DNA of 6,884 bases from positions 1-6,884 of the forward strand of contig QWHP01000325.1 in NCBI GenBank assembly GCA_021404985.1. The letters run 5' to 3'. Under the pieces are notes generated by a model. The model was not told the DNA's origin, did no database searches, and saw only the letters and a program-made list of their open reading frames with translations. Shown here piece by piece: positions 1 through 6,575 of this stretch (within the stretch, counting starts at the first letter, position 1; each line of letters starts with the position of its first letter). Source of the stretch: Actinobacteria bacterium ATB1 (lineage in GTDB: Bacteria; Actinomycetota; Acidimicrobiia; UBA2766). A program made the translations under genes and the position numbers.

Positions 1-768
1 CTCGGTCGGTGCCGCCCCTTGGAGGACGGTCTCGGCGGCAGTGACCGCCAAGCCTGCCAGCGCTGCGAGACGGACGGCGGCCAAGAGGGTCTTGCGTTCT
101 CCGGTCTCACCGTCGTGCACAAGGAGCACGAAGACGAGTGCCCCGACGGCGAAGAGCGCCGAGACGTAGGCCAGGAATCGCGCAGCACCACCGAGTGCTC
201 TCCACGGCTGACCGGAAGGCCGGCCCGGCTCCGCATCTGCCGGGCGTCCGGCAGCCCCTGCTGCGTCCTGGTGATCGGGGTGCGAGGTGGCGTCGCTGGA
301 AGCGCCGCCGGCCCCCTGCACTTCACTCCCGCCAGGACTGGACTCGGCCGTCGTGTCCTCTGCGGCAGCGGGCGTCGCAAGTGTGATGGTGAAAGCCCCC
401 GACACCGCGTGTGAGTCGGCCGAGAGCACTGTCCAGCTCACTGAGTACGTCCCGTTCGCCAAGCCCTGCGGTGGATGGGCCACCACAAGGCTCCGATCGG
501 ACGGATCGGGTTGGGAGTGTGCCGGGAACTCGCTCCCGTCAGCAGCGATGAGACGGACCGAGTCGACGCTCGTCGTGACCGGCTGAGAGAACTTCAGCAC
601 GATCTCCCGCGGTGGGCTCTCGAGGACTGCGCCGTCGACCGGGTCCGACGCAACCAGTGCAGTGTGGGCAAGGGCCTCGCCGGCAGTCGTCAGGAACCAC
701 AGGAACCAGAAGAGGAGAATTCCCGAGACGGGCAAGAACCGGGATCCCCGGTGAAGTGGCGGTGTCAT
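1..768 (-). CDS. CopC-CopD fusion, copper-binding/copper transport protein (C-terminus beyond window)
   Basis: Translating the minus strand from the ATG at 768 gives 256 codons with no stop, so the gene continues past the left edge. Residues 17-34 form a hydrophobic signal peptide ending in ALA, predicted to release a mature chain starting at His35. Residues 35-131 are a CopC domain: the start HTALVASDPVDGAVLESPP and the later block GTYSVSWTVLSADSHAVSG are typical. His35, Asp118 and His120 match the Cu(II) site of CopC (mature N-terminal His plus DxH). The methionine cluster that binds Cu(I) in some CopC proteins is absent. Residues 132-195 are a polar Ala/Gly/Asp linker. Two hydrophobic stretches (about 198-216 and 229-247) look like the first CopD membrane helices. 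The fusion is expected to bind copper outside the membrane and pass it to the CopD channel-like part; transport direction is not settled for the family. The start lies 7 bases after the pyrophosphatase stop, with a weak GAG six bases upstream. Family assignment is firm; physiological role is inferred. Confidence 0.9.
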   Translation of the reverse strand, partial: MTPPLHRGSRFLPVSGILLFWFLWFLTTAGEALAHTALVASDPVDGAVLESPPREIVLKFSQPVTTSVDSVRLIAADGSEFPAHSQPDPSDRSLVVAHPPQGLANGTYSVSWTVLSADSHAVSGAFTITLATPAAAEDTTAESSPGGSEVQGAGGASSDATSHPDHQDAAGAAGRPADAEPGRPSGQPWRALGGAARFLAYVSALFAVGALVFVLLVHDGETGERKTLLAAVRLAALAGLAVTAAETVLQGAAPTE

Positions 769-775
769 TTGGGTC

Positions 776-1261
776 TCAACGTGTGCCCGCGAACCGGCTT
801 TGAGCGTCCTCGATGGCGGCCCGAGCCGACGCGACGCCCTCCCAGCCCCGGGTCTCGGTGCTCTTGCTGGGTTCGAGATCCTTGTAGACCTCGAAGAAGT
901 GGCCTATCTCGGCAAGGAGGTAGTCGGGCAGGTCAGCGAGATCCTGGAGGTGCTCCTGCCGGGGGTCGCCGTCCGGAACGGCAAGGATCTTCGCGTCGGG
1001 GCCTGCCTCGTCACGCATCCAGAAGACCGCAACCGGCCGTGCCCAGATGTGGCATCCTGGGAACGTGGGGGAATCGAGGAGGACCAGGATGTCGAGAGGG
1101 TCGCCATCCTCTGCCAAGGTCTCGGGAACGAACCCGTAGTCGGCCGGGTAGGCGGTCGCCGTGAACAGGGCACGGTCGAGCCAGACTACGTGCGTGTCGT
1201 GGTCCATCTCGTATTTGTTGCGGCTGCCCTTGGGCACCTCGATCACAGCTTCGATTCTCAT
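776..1261 (-). CDS. ppa: Inorganic pyrophosphatase, soluble family I
   Basis: This cytoplasmic enzyme hydrolyses pyrophosphate to two phosphates, pulling forward reactions that release PPi such as acyl-CoA, aminoacyl-tRNA and nucleic-acid synthesis. The protein is 161 residues, the short bacterial length. All metal and substrate residues known from the E. coli enzyme can be matched: E8, K16, E18, R30, Y42, the D52-x-D54-P-x-D57 signature, D84, D89, K91 and the Y126-K127 pair. It resembles M. tuberculosis Ppa closely from memory; His21, an active-site histidine there, is also present, while the second one is replaced by Ala86. I chose the ATG at 1261 because MRIEAVIEVPKGSRNKYE then matches the family N-terminus without extension and GAG sits six bases upstream. 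An ATG at 1267 would add two residues and starts one base after the preceding stop. The gene lies between the dehydrogenase and copCD in the same tight cluster. Confidence 0.96.
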   Translation of the reverse strand: MRIEAVIEVPKGSRNKYEMDHDTHVVWLDRALFTATAYPADYGFVPETLAEDGDPLDILVLLDSPTFPGCHIWARPVAVFWMRDEAGPDAKILAVPDGDPRQEHLQDLADLPDYLLAEIGHFFEVYKDLEPSKSTETRGWEGVASARAAIEDAQSRFAGTR

Positions 1262-1268
1262 CGTCATC

Positions 1269-2360
1269 TCAGAGGGACAACAGCTCCGCGACCTTCCGCT
1301 TGTGCTCCCGGCTGTTGCCGAAGAGGGCCTCGGAGGTCTTGACCCGTCGCATGAACAGGTGGAGATCGTGCTCCCATGTGTAGCCGATCCCGCCGTGTAT
1401 CTGGAGGCTCTCCTTCATGACGAGGCGCTGGCAGTCTCCGACGGCCGCCTTGGCCATGTGGACGGCCATCTCCTTGCGCTCGTCCCCCTCGGCAAGGGTC
1501 AGTGCGGCGAAGTAGACAAGTGCGTTTGCCCGCTCGCATGCGACGAGCATGTCGGCGAGCTTGTGTTTGACCGCCTGGAAGGATCCGATCGGCCTGTCGA
1601 ACTGCTCGCGCTCCTTCGCGTACTGCAACGTCATCTCGAACATCTGCTCACAGGTGCCCAGGCATTCGGCAGCGAGGCCGAACGCGGCGGTCGACTCGAC
1701 CTCACCGAGCACCGCGGACACAGTTTCGGTCCCTATGGCCAGCGCGGACTCGGCGGGAACGACCGCGTCGGCGTACCCGACCTGTGCGAGGCTCCGGGTG
1801 GGGTCGAGGGCGTCCAGGCTGGTGACGTCCGCGGCCTCCGCCGGGACCAAGAGCAGGAGCGAGTCCGGCACACCCTCGGCGTGGACCAGATGGTGCGTCA
1901 CTTCGGCTCCGCAGAGCACGTTGTGTGCGGTCCCGTTCAGGACCCAGCCCTGAGCCGGCTCCGTCGACCTCTCCGCACGCACGTCGCCCTCCACCTGCGC
2001 ACCCGTGAGGCTTCCCTCGAGCACCCGCTCGAGGAGCCGGTCCCTACTCACGGGATCGTCCATCCGGAGCAGGGCGGGAACGAGCTGTGTCACAGTGGGC
2101 AGGAACGGACCGGGCGCAAGGACGCGGCCCATCTCCTCGAGGACGATCGCCACTTCCACGTACGACAGGCCGAGGCCTCCGGTGGCCTCGGGCACGAGGA
2201 GGGCCGGCCAGCCGAGCTCGACGAGCGTGCGCCAGAGGTCCCCCGCATCGGCAGTGCCCTCCGCCACCCCGCGGACGAACCGGATCGGGCTCTCGGCGGC
2301 AAGGACGTCCCTCGCCGAGTCGCGCAGTGCGGTCTGATCGTCGCTGTACTCGAGATCCAT
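1269..2360 (-). CDS. Acyl-CoA dehydrogenase family protein (FadE-like, possibly non-catalytic subunit)
   Basis: The protein is 363 residues, with the acyl-CoA dehydrogenase fold in order: N-terminal helices (about 1-115, including WPALLVPEATGGLGLSYVEV), a middle beta domain (about 116-205) and a C-terminal helical domain. The last contains YAKEREQFDRPIGSFQAVKH (247-266) and QIHGGIGYTWEHDLH (320-334), both FAD/tetramer-contact blocks. The family oxidises acyl-CoA to enoyl-CoA with FAD in the cytoplasm. By hand alignment the MCAD catalytic Glu (YEGT) is Phe347 here, and the alternative helix-G Glu used by isovaleryl- and long-chain enzymes is Ala225. The closest relatives I recall are actinobacterial FadE26/27/28/29-type proteins, which form alpha2-beta2 enzymes where only one subunit supplies the base. 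The start at 2360 is preferred over upstream ATGs (the frame is open to 2477) because of the AGGGGG ribosome site at 2367-2372 and the normal MDLEYSDDQTALRDSAR start. It is first in the cluster with ppa and copCD. Family sure; substrate unknown. Confidence 0.93.
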   Translation of the reverse strand: MDLEYSDDQTALRDSARDVLAAESPIRFVRGVAEGTADAGDLWRTLVELGWPALLVPEATGGLGLSYVEVAIVLEEMGRVLAPGPFLPTVTQLVPALLRMDDPVSRDRLLERVLEGSLTGAQVEGDVRAERSTEPAQGWVLNGTAHNVLCGAEVTHHLVHAEGVPDSLLLLVPAEAADVTSLDALDPTRSLAQVGYADAVVPAESALAIGTETVSAVLGEVESTAAFGLAAECLGTCEQMFEMTLQYAKEREQFDRPIGSFQAVKHKLADMLVACERANALVYFAALTLAEGDERKEMAVHMAKAAVGDCQRLVMKESLQIHGGIGYTWEHDLHLFMRRVKTSEALFGNSREHKRKVAELLSL

Positions 2361-2366
2361 CGACAA

Positions 2367-2372
2367 CCCCCT
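2367..2372 (-). promoter_or_regulatory. Ribosome binding site of the acyl-CoA dehydrogenase gene
   Basis: On the minus strand AGGGGG lies six bases before the ATG at 2360. It is the strongest Shine-Dalgarno-like sequence in the cluster and decides the start against in-frame upstream ATGs in the open frame that reaches 2477. Confidence 0.7.
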
Positions 2373-2382
2373 ATCGCATGTG

Positions 2383-2410
2383 ATCCTACCGAATATGACA
2401 CGCTCGTCAC
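2383..2410 (-). promoter_or_regulatory. Candidate promoter for the dehydrogenase-ppa-copCD cluster
   Basis: Reading the minus strand, GTGACG (2410-2405) and TAGGAT (2388-2383) are separated by 16 bases and resemble sigma-70-type -35 and -10 boxes (4 of 6 matches to TTGACA; TANNNT pattern). The spot is the most AT-rich of the intergenic region and lies 23 bases upstream of the start codon at 2360. A short inverted repeat, TGAC-6-GTCA (2396-2409), overlaps the -35 box and could be an operator half-site pair, but four-base arms are easily met by chance. This is pattern matching only. Confidence 0.3.
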
Positions 2411-2426
2411 ATCCGGCGTGGGAGGG

Positions 2427-2449
2427 AGTCCGGCACGACTCTCCGGACT
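2427..2449. repeat. Perfect inverted repeat (7-bp arms) in the divergent intergenic region
   Basis: AGTCCGG (2427-2433) and CCGGACT (2443-2449) are perfect reverse complements separated by nine bases. A second, mutually exclusive pairing, GAGTC (2426-2430) with GACTC (2437-2441), overlaps the left arm. The element ends 34 bases before the hydrolase start at 2484, so it may be an operator or a 5'-leader hairpin. There is no T-run after it, so it does not look like a Rho-independent terminator. The pairing is seen directly; the function is unknown. Confidence 0.4.
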
Positions 2450-2483
2450 GGCGCCGCCCGCGTCGAAGGATCATCATTCACGG

Positions 2484-3693
2484 ATGAGATTCGAATCCGA
2501 CCCTGTGGCGCACGGCTTCTCCGAAGACGGACTCGAGGCTGTCATCGAACTGCTCGAAGCGGGCCGCCCCGAGCTCCACGACGGCTGGCAGCTCTACGTC
2601 TCGCGAAACGGTGTCCCCGTAGTCGACGCCGCCGGCGGCGAGGCCCGCCCGGGAACACCGATGACGAGCGATTCCCTGCAGCTCTGGTTCTCGTCCTCCA
2701 AGCCGCTGACCGCAACTGCCGTAGGCATTCTCTGGGAGCGCGGCCAACTCTCCCTCGACGACCCGGTCTCGAACTACCTGCCCGGCTTCGCATCCGGCAA
2801 GGAGAACGCGACGATACGGCACATCCTCACCCATCGCGGCGGCTTCCCCTTCGCAGACCTTGCCGGGATGACGGACACATGGGAGGAGCTCGTCGAACAG
2901 GTGGCCGGAAGTCCCGCCCTTCACGAGCCCGGCTCGGCAGCGATCTACCACGCCACATCAGGCTGGGTCGCACTCGGCGCACTAGTCGAGGCGGTGGACG
3001 GTCGACGCATCGACCGCTTCGTGGAGGATGAAATCTTCGAGCCGCTGGGCATGTCCGACTGCCATCGGGATCCCTGCGGAACGTCTCGAGGAGTTGCGCG
3101 ATCGTATCGCCCACATCGGGTGCAAGCTGCCAGAGCGACACCCGATGCGGCCGATATTCGACCTTCCCCACCTCAACACGGCGGAAGGCCTGCGCTGGAT
3201 ATCCCCGGGGGGATGCGGTCGCGGTCCAGCGCACGGGCTGGGCCGCTTCTACGAGATGATCCTCGGGCGGGGCGAGCGCGACGGCGTGCGCATCCTCTCG
3301 GAACAGACGGCGGAGGCACTCACCTCCGTGCACAGGCTCGGAGTCACCGATCACCTGGCCGCTGTCGGGATACAGCATCCCAAGTGGGGCGCCGAGCCGC
3401 CGTGGGGTCTCGGGTTCGTGGTGCAGGGTTCCGACTTCGGTCCCCGGGCATCGTTCAGATCGGTGGGCCATTCAGGCCATTCGTCCTCGACGGCATTCTG
3501 CGACCCCGAGCACGGACTCGTCGTCTCGTTCATCACGAACGGACTCCCCGGTTTCGAACGCAACCACGAGAGGATGCGTTCGGTTACCGGGGCGGTGTAC
3601 GAGGCCGCTGGGATTCCCGATCCGGGGGAGACCGACGTTCCGGACCTCGCCGCGCTCTTCGGCCAGATGCAGCCGCTCGCCGGGTCGAGCTGA
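2484..3693 (+). pseudogene. Beta-lactamase-family serine hydrolase (EstB/class C-like), frameshifted
   Basis: Two plus-strand frames join into one protein of about 402 residues, the usual length for beta-lactamase-fold esterases/peptidases. The first part (2484-3065, 194 codons) carries the SxxK motif SSSK at residues 70-73 (Ser70 nucleophile, Lys73), the block LDDPVSNYLPGF, ILTHRGGFPF, and Tyr155 in IYHATSGWVALG as the probable second-motif Tyr. It ends in IFEPLGMSDCH. The second part (from 3067) starts GIPAERLEEL and continues through CGRGPAHGLGRFYEMILG, WGLGFV and GHSGHSSSTAF; the HSG near 3469-3477 is the third (KTG-like) motif. The frame shifts once between CAT (3063-3065) and GGG (3067-3069); homologues usually have one residue between that His and Gly, so loss of two bases fits better than gain of one. 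No signal peptide is visible, so it is probably cytoplasmic. The ribosome site is weak (AAGGA at 2466-2470, 13 bases upstream). All motifs survive, so a sequencing error is as likely as real decay. Substrate unknown. Confidence 0.85.
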
Positions 3694-3710
3694 GGCCGGC
3701 GCCATTCAGG

Positions 3711-6560
3711 TCAGCCCTCCCGAACCTCCACGCTGTACCTGAACGGCTGCCAGGGGAAGGACTCGACGTCGATCCCTGCGCCCGCGAAGCGCGCAGAATC
3801 GGGCAGTTCACCTTGGTGGACTACCGTGGCGACCATCACGGGAATCTGCCTCCGGCCGACGCGGATCGAACCGCCGCAGACGATTGCGCACTCCACCGAG
3901 ATCCTCACGGGGTCGTCAGTGTGTTCGAGAAGACCGTCGACGTGAACGACGGGCCCGAGCACAGAAGTTGCGACTTCGACCACCCCCGTGATCCCTTCCT
4001 CCACGAGGAAGGGCCTCGCGCCATGCACCTCGATGGTGACGCCCCGCTCGTCAGGGCAGTCGGGTGCGCCCGGAACGCAGAGCGCCACGATGTCGGAGGG
4101 TTGCGCAGCAGAGACGTTGGATATGTCCGAAGGATCTCCGCTGAGCGACCCGATCCCCGTGCCCACCACGAGCGTCCCGTCCACCACGATGGACGGTGAC
4201 GCTATCGCTCCGATGCCGTCGGCGATCGTGCGCACAAGGAGGGCACGCCCGTCCCCTGCACGCATCGACCGCAGGGTCGCCGTTGTGGCGCTCCCGAAAA
4301 AGACGACGTCGTTCACACTGCTCGTGGGAGCCGCCGTCCAGTCGCGCAGCAGGAAGTCGCTCGATCGCGACTGCCACACCACCTCCCCGGTGTCCATGTC
4401 CAGGGTGTGCATGGTCGGCTGTTGCGGCCGCAGCGGATCCGTCCCGGCCGCCGTTCCGACGTGTATCCGGCGTGTCGACTCGACGGCCGAGGAGGTCCCG
4501 ATGATCCCCCCGATGTCGCCTCCGGGGACGACCTTCGTCTGCCAGTACGGGAACAGCTCTGCAGTGTCGGGCGTACCGGCCAAGGCGCCGTTGCGCTCGT
4601 TGATCCCGTCCCTGTCGACCACGTAGTAGGTGCCGTCCTTGTTCCCGATCCCGACGACGTCGATCTCGTCGCCACCGTCGCGTATCGAGAACAGGTTCGG
4701 GACCGCTCCGAACGCGAGGTCCGCGTTGTCGACCTCGCGCGGACGCCAGTGCCAGGCGATCCTCCCCTCGGGGTCGACCGCGACCACCGACTCGTCGAAT
4801 CGCGGCATCGGCGGCGGAGGGCTGTTCGATTCGGGATCCGTGTCCGTCTCACAGTTGCTCACGGCGAAGTACATGAGCTCGCGGTTTGCATCCCAGGCCG
4901 GCGACGACCAGACGTTCTCGCAACCCGTTCGGCTGCTGACGCCGGACTCTGCCACCACGTCTGCGAAGTCGCACCCGGGCCGCGTGGACAGGAACGCGTC
5001 GGGCAGTCGCAGTTCCTCCTCGGAGTGGTACCCGTCGAATCTGCTGATCGCGTCCGAATCGAACGGTGTGCAGGTCATGCCGGTTTGCAGGTCGAGGAAC
5101 CAGGCGAGCGTCCCAGAACGAGCGTCGAGCGCGTAGAAGCCGCCCTTGCCGACCTCGAAATCGTTCACATCCATCCCGAAATAGACGCGGCCGTCGACCA
5201 CGAGGGGGCTCGACTCGATCTCGTTGCGCTCGTCCCTGACGGCCCCGTCGCGCCCGAACCCGCAATCCCCCGGTGGGTTGCCGTTCGCGTCACGGCAGCC
5301 CGTCCCGGCCTCGAACCGCCAGATCTCCGTCCCACTCACGGCATCGAGCGCGTACATTGTCTCTCCCGTCGCGACGAAGACCACGTCTCGTCCGTCGACC
5401 GACGTCACATCCGCCGACGATGCCGCGGGAAGGGAGGCACCGGGCTGCTTCGCTGTCTCGAACTCCCAGAGGGCCGCGCCGTCGCGCAGTCGCAGCGCGT
5501 AGACCTTCCAGTCCCAGCCCGGGACGTAGACAACCTGGGTCGGCCCCTCGCCCGGGATGTCGACGGCTGCGACCGTGGGTTGTGCGGTGACGATCCGCCC
5601 GGTCCGCTTGCGCCACTTCAGGCGCAGCCCCTCGACGCTTGCCGAATGCATCCACGGATCGGCGTCGTTGTGAAAGTTGCGGGTAGGACCGCCCGCGTAG
5701 TGCCGCCACTCGCCGAGATCGCGTGGAGGGTCCGGGGCCGTCTCCTCCAGGTTTCCGGTGTGAACAGTCACCGCGTCCGGGAAGGCCAGCCCGTCGAGGA
5801 CGACCTCGGGACGGCGCGGCTCTCCGTCGGCCGCGAAGCGGACGCGCCGCAGCTTCCCGTTCGGCCCCGGACCGGGGAAGCCTTCGCTCCACGTGAGGGC
5901 CATGTCCGCGTAGTAGAGAGTTCCGTCCGACCCGACATCGATTCCCTGCGGATTCCCGTAGGTGGACGGAAAGAACAGAGTCGACGGCTTGACGACGTGA
6001 CGAAGGAAGCGCCCCATAAGGTCGTATTCGGCGATGTGGCCAGTCGCAACGCTGGACACGAAGAGCGTGCCGTGGTCGCTGAACGCCAGGCCCGAGAAGG
6101 TGAGCATGCCCCGGAAGAGGTCCGGGCGTATCAGAGCCTCCTTGTGGATCTGATACGCCATGGGTGCCCCCGTGCCATCATGCGCTCCACAGCCGCCCTG
6201 CGCGTCGGGCCCCGTCGGGAACGGAGGTGAATAGCGGTACACGGCCCCGCTGCTCGACGCGGCCACATACACGCGGCCCTGACTGTCCACCTCGACCTCG
6301 CCCGCAGTCCCCAGGTTCGTGTCGAGCTTGCAGAAGTTCGTGCTGACCGCATCCGTGTCTGGATACTCGCCGGGAGCACCCGGGTACCCCTCGTAGGGGG
6401 CGAACCACATCATGAGCTGACCCTTGTTAGTCGCAGGGTCGCCGACCTCGGTCGTGAAGAGGGTCCCGTCAGGAGCGAAGGCGCACCCGAAGGGCTCCGG
6501 ACCCGAGCTCGGATAGGTCGCCGCGAGCTTCCCGACCTGTCGACCCGACGGCGAGAAGAT
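3711..6560 (-). CDS. Large double beta-propeller protein: NHL-like plus PQQ-like (quinoprotein-type) domains, N-terminus missing
   Basis: The minus frame is open from 6602 to the stop at 3711. Propeller-like sequence (IFSPSGRQVGKLAATY, then CAFAPDGTLFTTEVG) already appears from about 6560, so the first ATG, at 6413, is probably internal. Counting from that ATG (900 residues), 1-225 holds NHL/SMP-30-like repeats such as EVEVDSQGRVYVAASSSG, LAFSDHGTLFVSS and NPQGIDVGSDGTLYYAD. Residues 236-755 form a PQQ-like propeller with recurring blade ends: YALRLRDGAALWEF (305), YALDAVSGTEIWRF (354), YALDARSGTLAWFL (427), VAVDPEGRIAWHW (544) and HTLDMDTGEVVWQ (669), plus VWSSPAWDANRELMYFAVSN (501). Residues 790-900 are a beta-rich tail with C842/C846. 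Scattered cysteines (373, 384, 448, 481, 498, 521) suggest disulfides and export. There is no vicinal Cys-Cys of classical PQQ alcohol dehydrogenases and no CxxCH haem motif, so redox activity is unproven; polyvinyl-alcohol-dehydrogenase-like proteins are a possible relative. It converges on the hydrolase with 17 bases between stops. Confidence 0.85.
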   Translation of the reverse strand: MFSPSGRQVGKLAATYPSSGPEPFGCAFAPDGTLFTTEVGDPATNKGQLMMWFAPYEGYPGAPGEYPDTDAVSTNFCKLDTNLGTAGEVEVDSQGRVYVAASSSGAVYRYSPPFPTGPDAQGGCGAHDGTGAPMAYQIHKEALIRPDLFRGMLTFSGLAFSDHGTLFVSSVATGHIAEYDLMGRFLRHVVKPSTLFFPSTYGNPQGIDVGSDGTLYYADMALTWSEGFPGPGPNGKLRRVRFAADGEPRRPEVVLDGLAFPDAVTVHTGNLEETAPDPPRDLGEWRHYAGGPTRNFHNDADPWMHSASVEGLRLKWRKRTGRIVTAQPTVAAVDIPGEGPTQVVYVPGWDWKVYALRLRDGAALWEFETAKQPGASLPAASSADVTSVDGRDVVFVATGETMYALDAVSGTEIWRFEAGTGCRDANGNPPGDCGFGRDGAVRDERNEIESSPLVVDGRVYFGMDVNDFEVGKGGFYALDARSGTLAWFLDLQTGMTCTPFDSDAISRFDGYHSEEELRLPDAFLSTRPGCDFADVVAESGVSSRTGCENVWSSPAWDANRELMYFAVSNCETDTDPESNSPPPPMPRFDESVVAVDPEGRIAWHWRPREVDNADLAFGAVPNLFSIRDGGDEIDVVGIGNKDGTYYVVDRDGINERNGALAGTPDTAELFPYWQTKVVPGGDIGGIIGTSSAVESTRRIHVGTAAGTDPLRPQQPTMHTLDMDTGEVVWQSRSSDFLLRDWTAAPTSSVNDVVFFGSATTATLRSMRAGDGRALLVRTIADGIGAIASPSIVVDGTLVVGTGIGSLSGDPSDISNVSAAQPSDIVALCVPGAPDCPDERGVTIEVHGARPFLVEEGITGVVEVATSVLGPVVHVDGLLEHTDDPVRISVECAIVCGGSIRVGRRQIPVMVATVVHQGELPDSARFAGAGIDVESFPWQPFRYSVEVREG

Positions 6561-6575
6561 CAGTAATGCGCCCGG
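6555..6575. other. Probable chimeric junction between two unrelated DNA sources
   Basis: On the minus strand the receptor fragment ends with a normal aromatic C-terminus and a TGA at 6562-6560. The propeller frame becomes recognisable from the same bases downward, in a different frame and with no start codon before 6413. GC drops from about 65-70% on the left to about 52% over 6601-6840. The propeller frame crosses the join with a TTA leucine codon (6566-6564), unlike the high-GC side, which suggests that the join lies at or just below that codon. Either an assembly chimera or a real recombination endpoint would look like this. Confidence 0.65.

Noticed and set aside
475..1342. Plus-strand open frames over the copC and ppa genes
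   Set aside because: They are antisense to genes with complete catalytic or metal-site motifs and have no recognisable domains of their own.
2361..2477. N-terminal extension of the acyl-CoA dehydrogenase from an upstream ATG at 2477
   Set aside because: The extra 39 residues do not resemble the family, would erase the intergenic region, and the ATG at 2360 has a good ribosome binding site and the normal family start.
3690..3715. Possible bidirectional terminator hairpin GCTGA...TCAGC between the convergent genes
   Set aside because: The arms are only five bases with a 16-base loop, they overlap both stop codons, and there is no T-run on either strand, so it is not convincing.
1161..4199. 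Plus-strand open frame of about 1012 codons
   Set aside because: Its first part is antisense to the acyl-CoA dehydrogenase gene and its end is antisense to the propeller gene; only the stretch 2484-3065 has family motifs. The rest is low-complexity shadow sequence usual in high-GC DNA.
4407..6230. Plus-strand open frame of 607 codons
   Set aside because: It lies entirely antisense to the propeller gene, whose frame shows clear repeated motifs, and its translation is Arg/Val/Asp-rich without recognisable domains.
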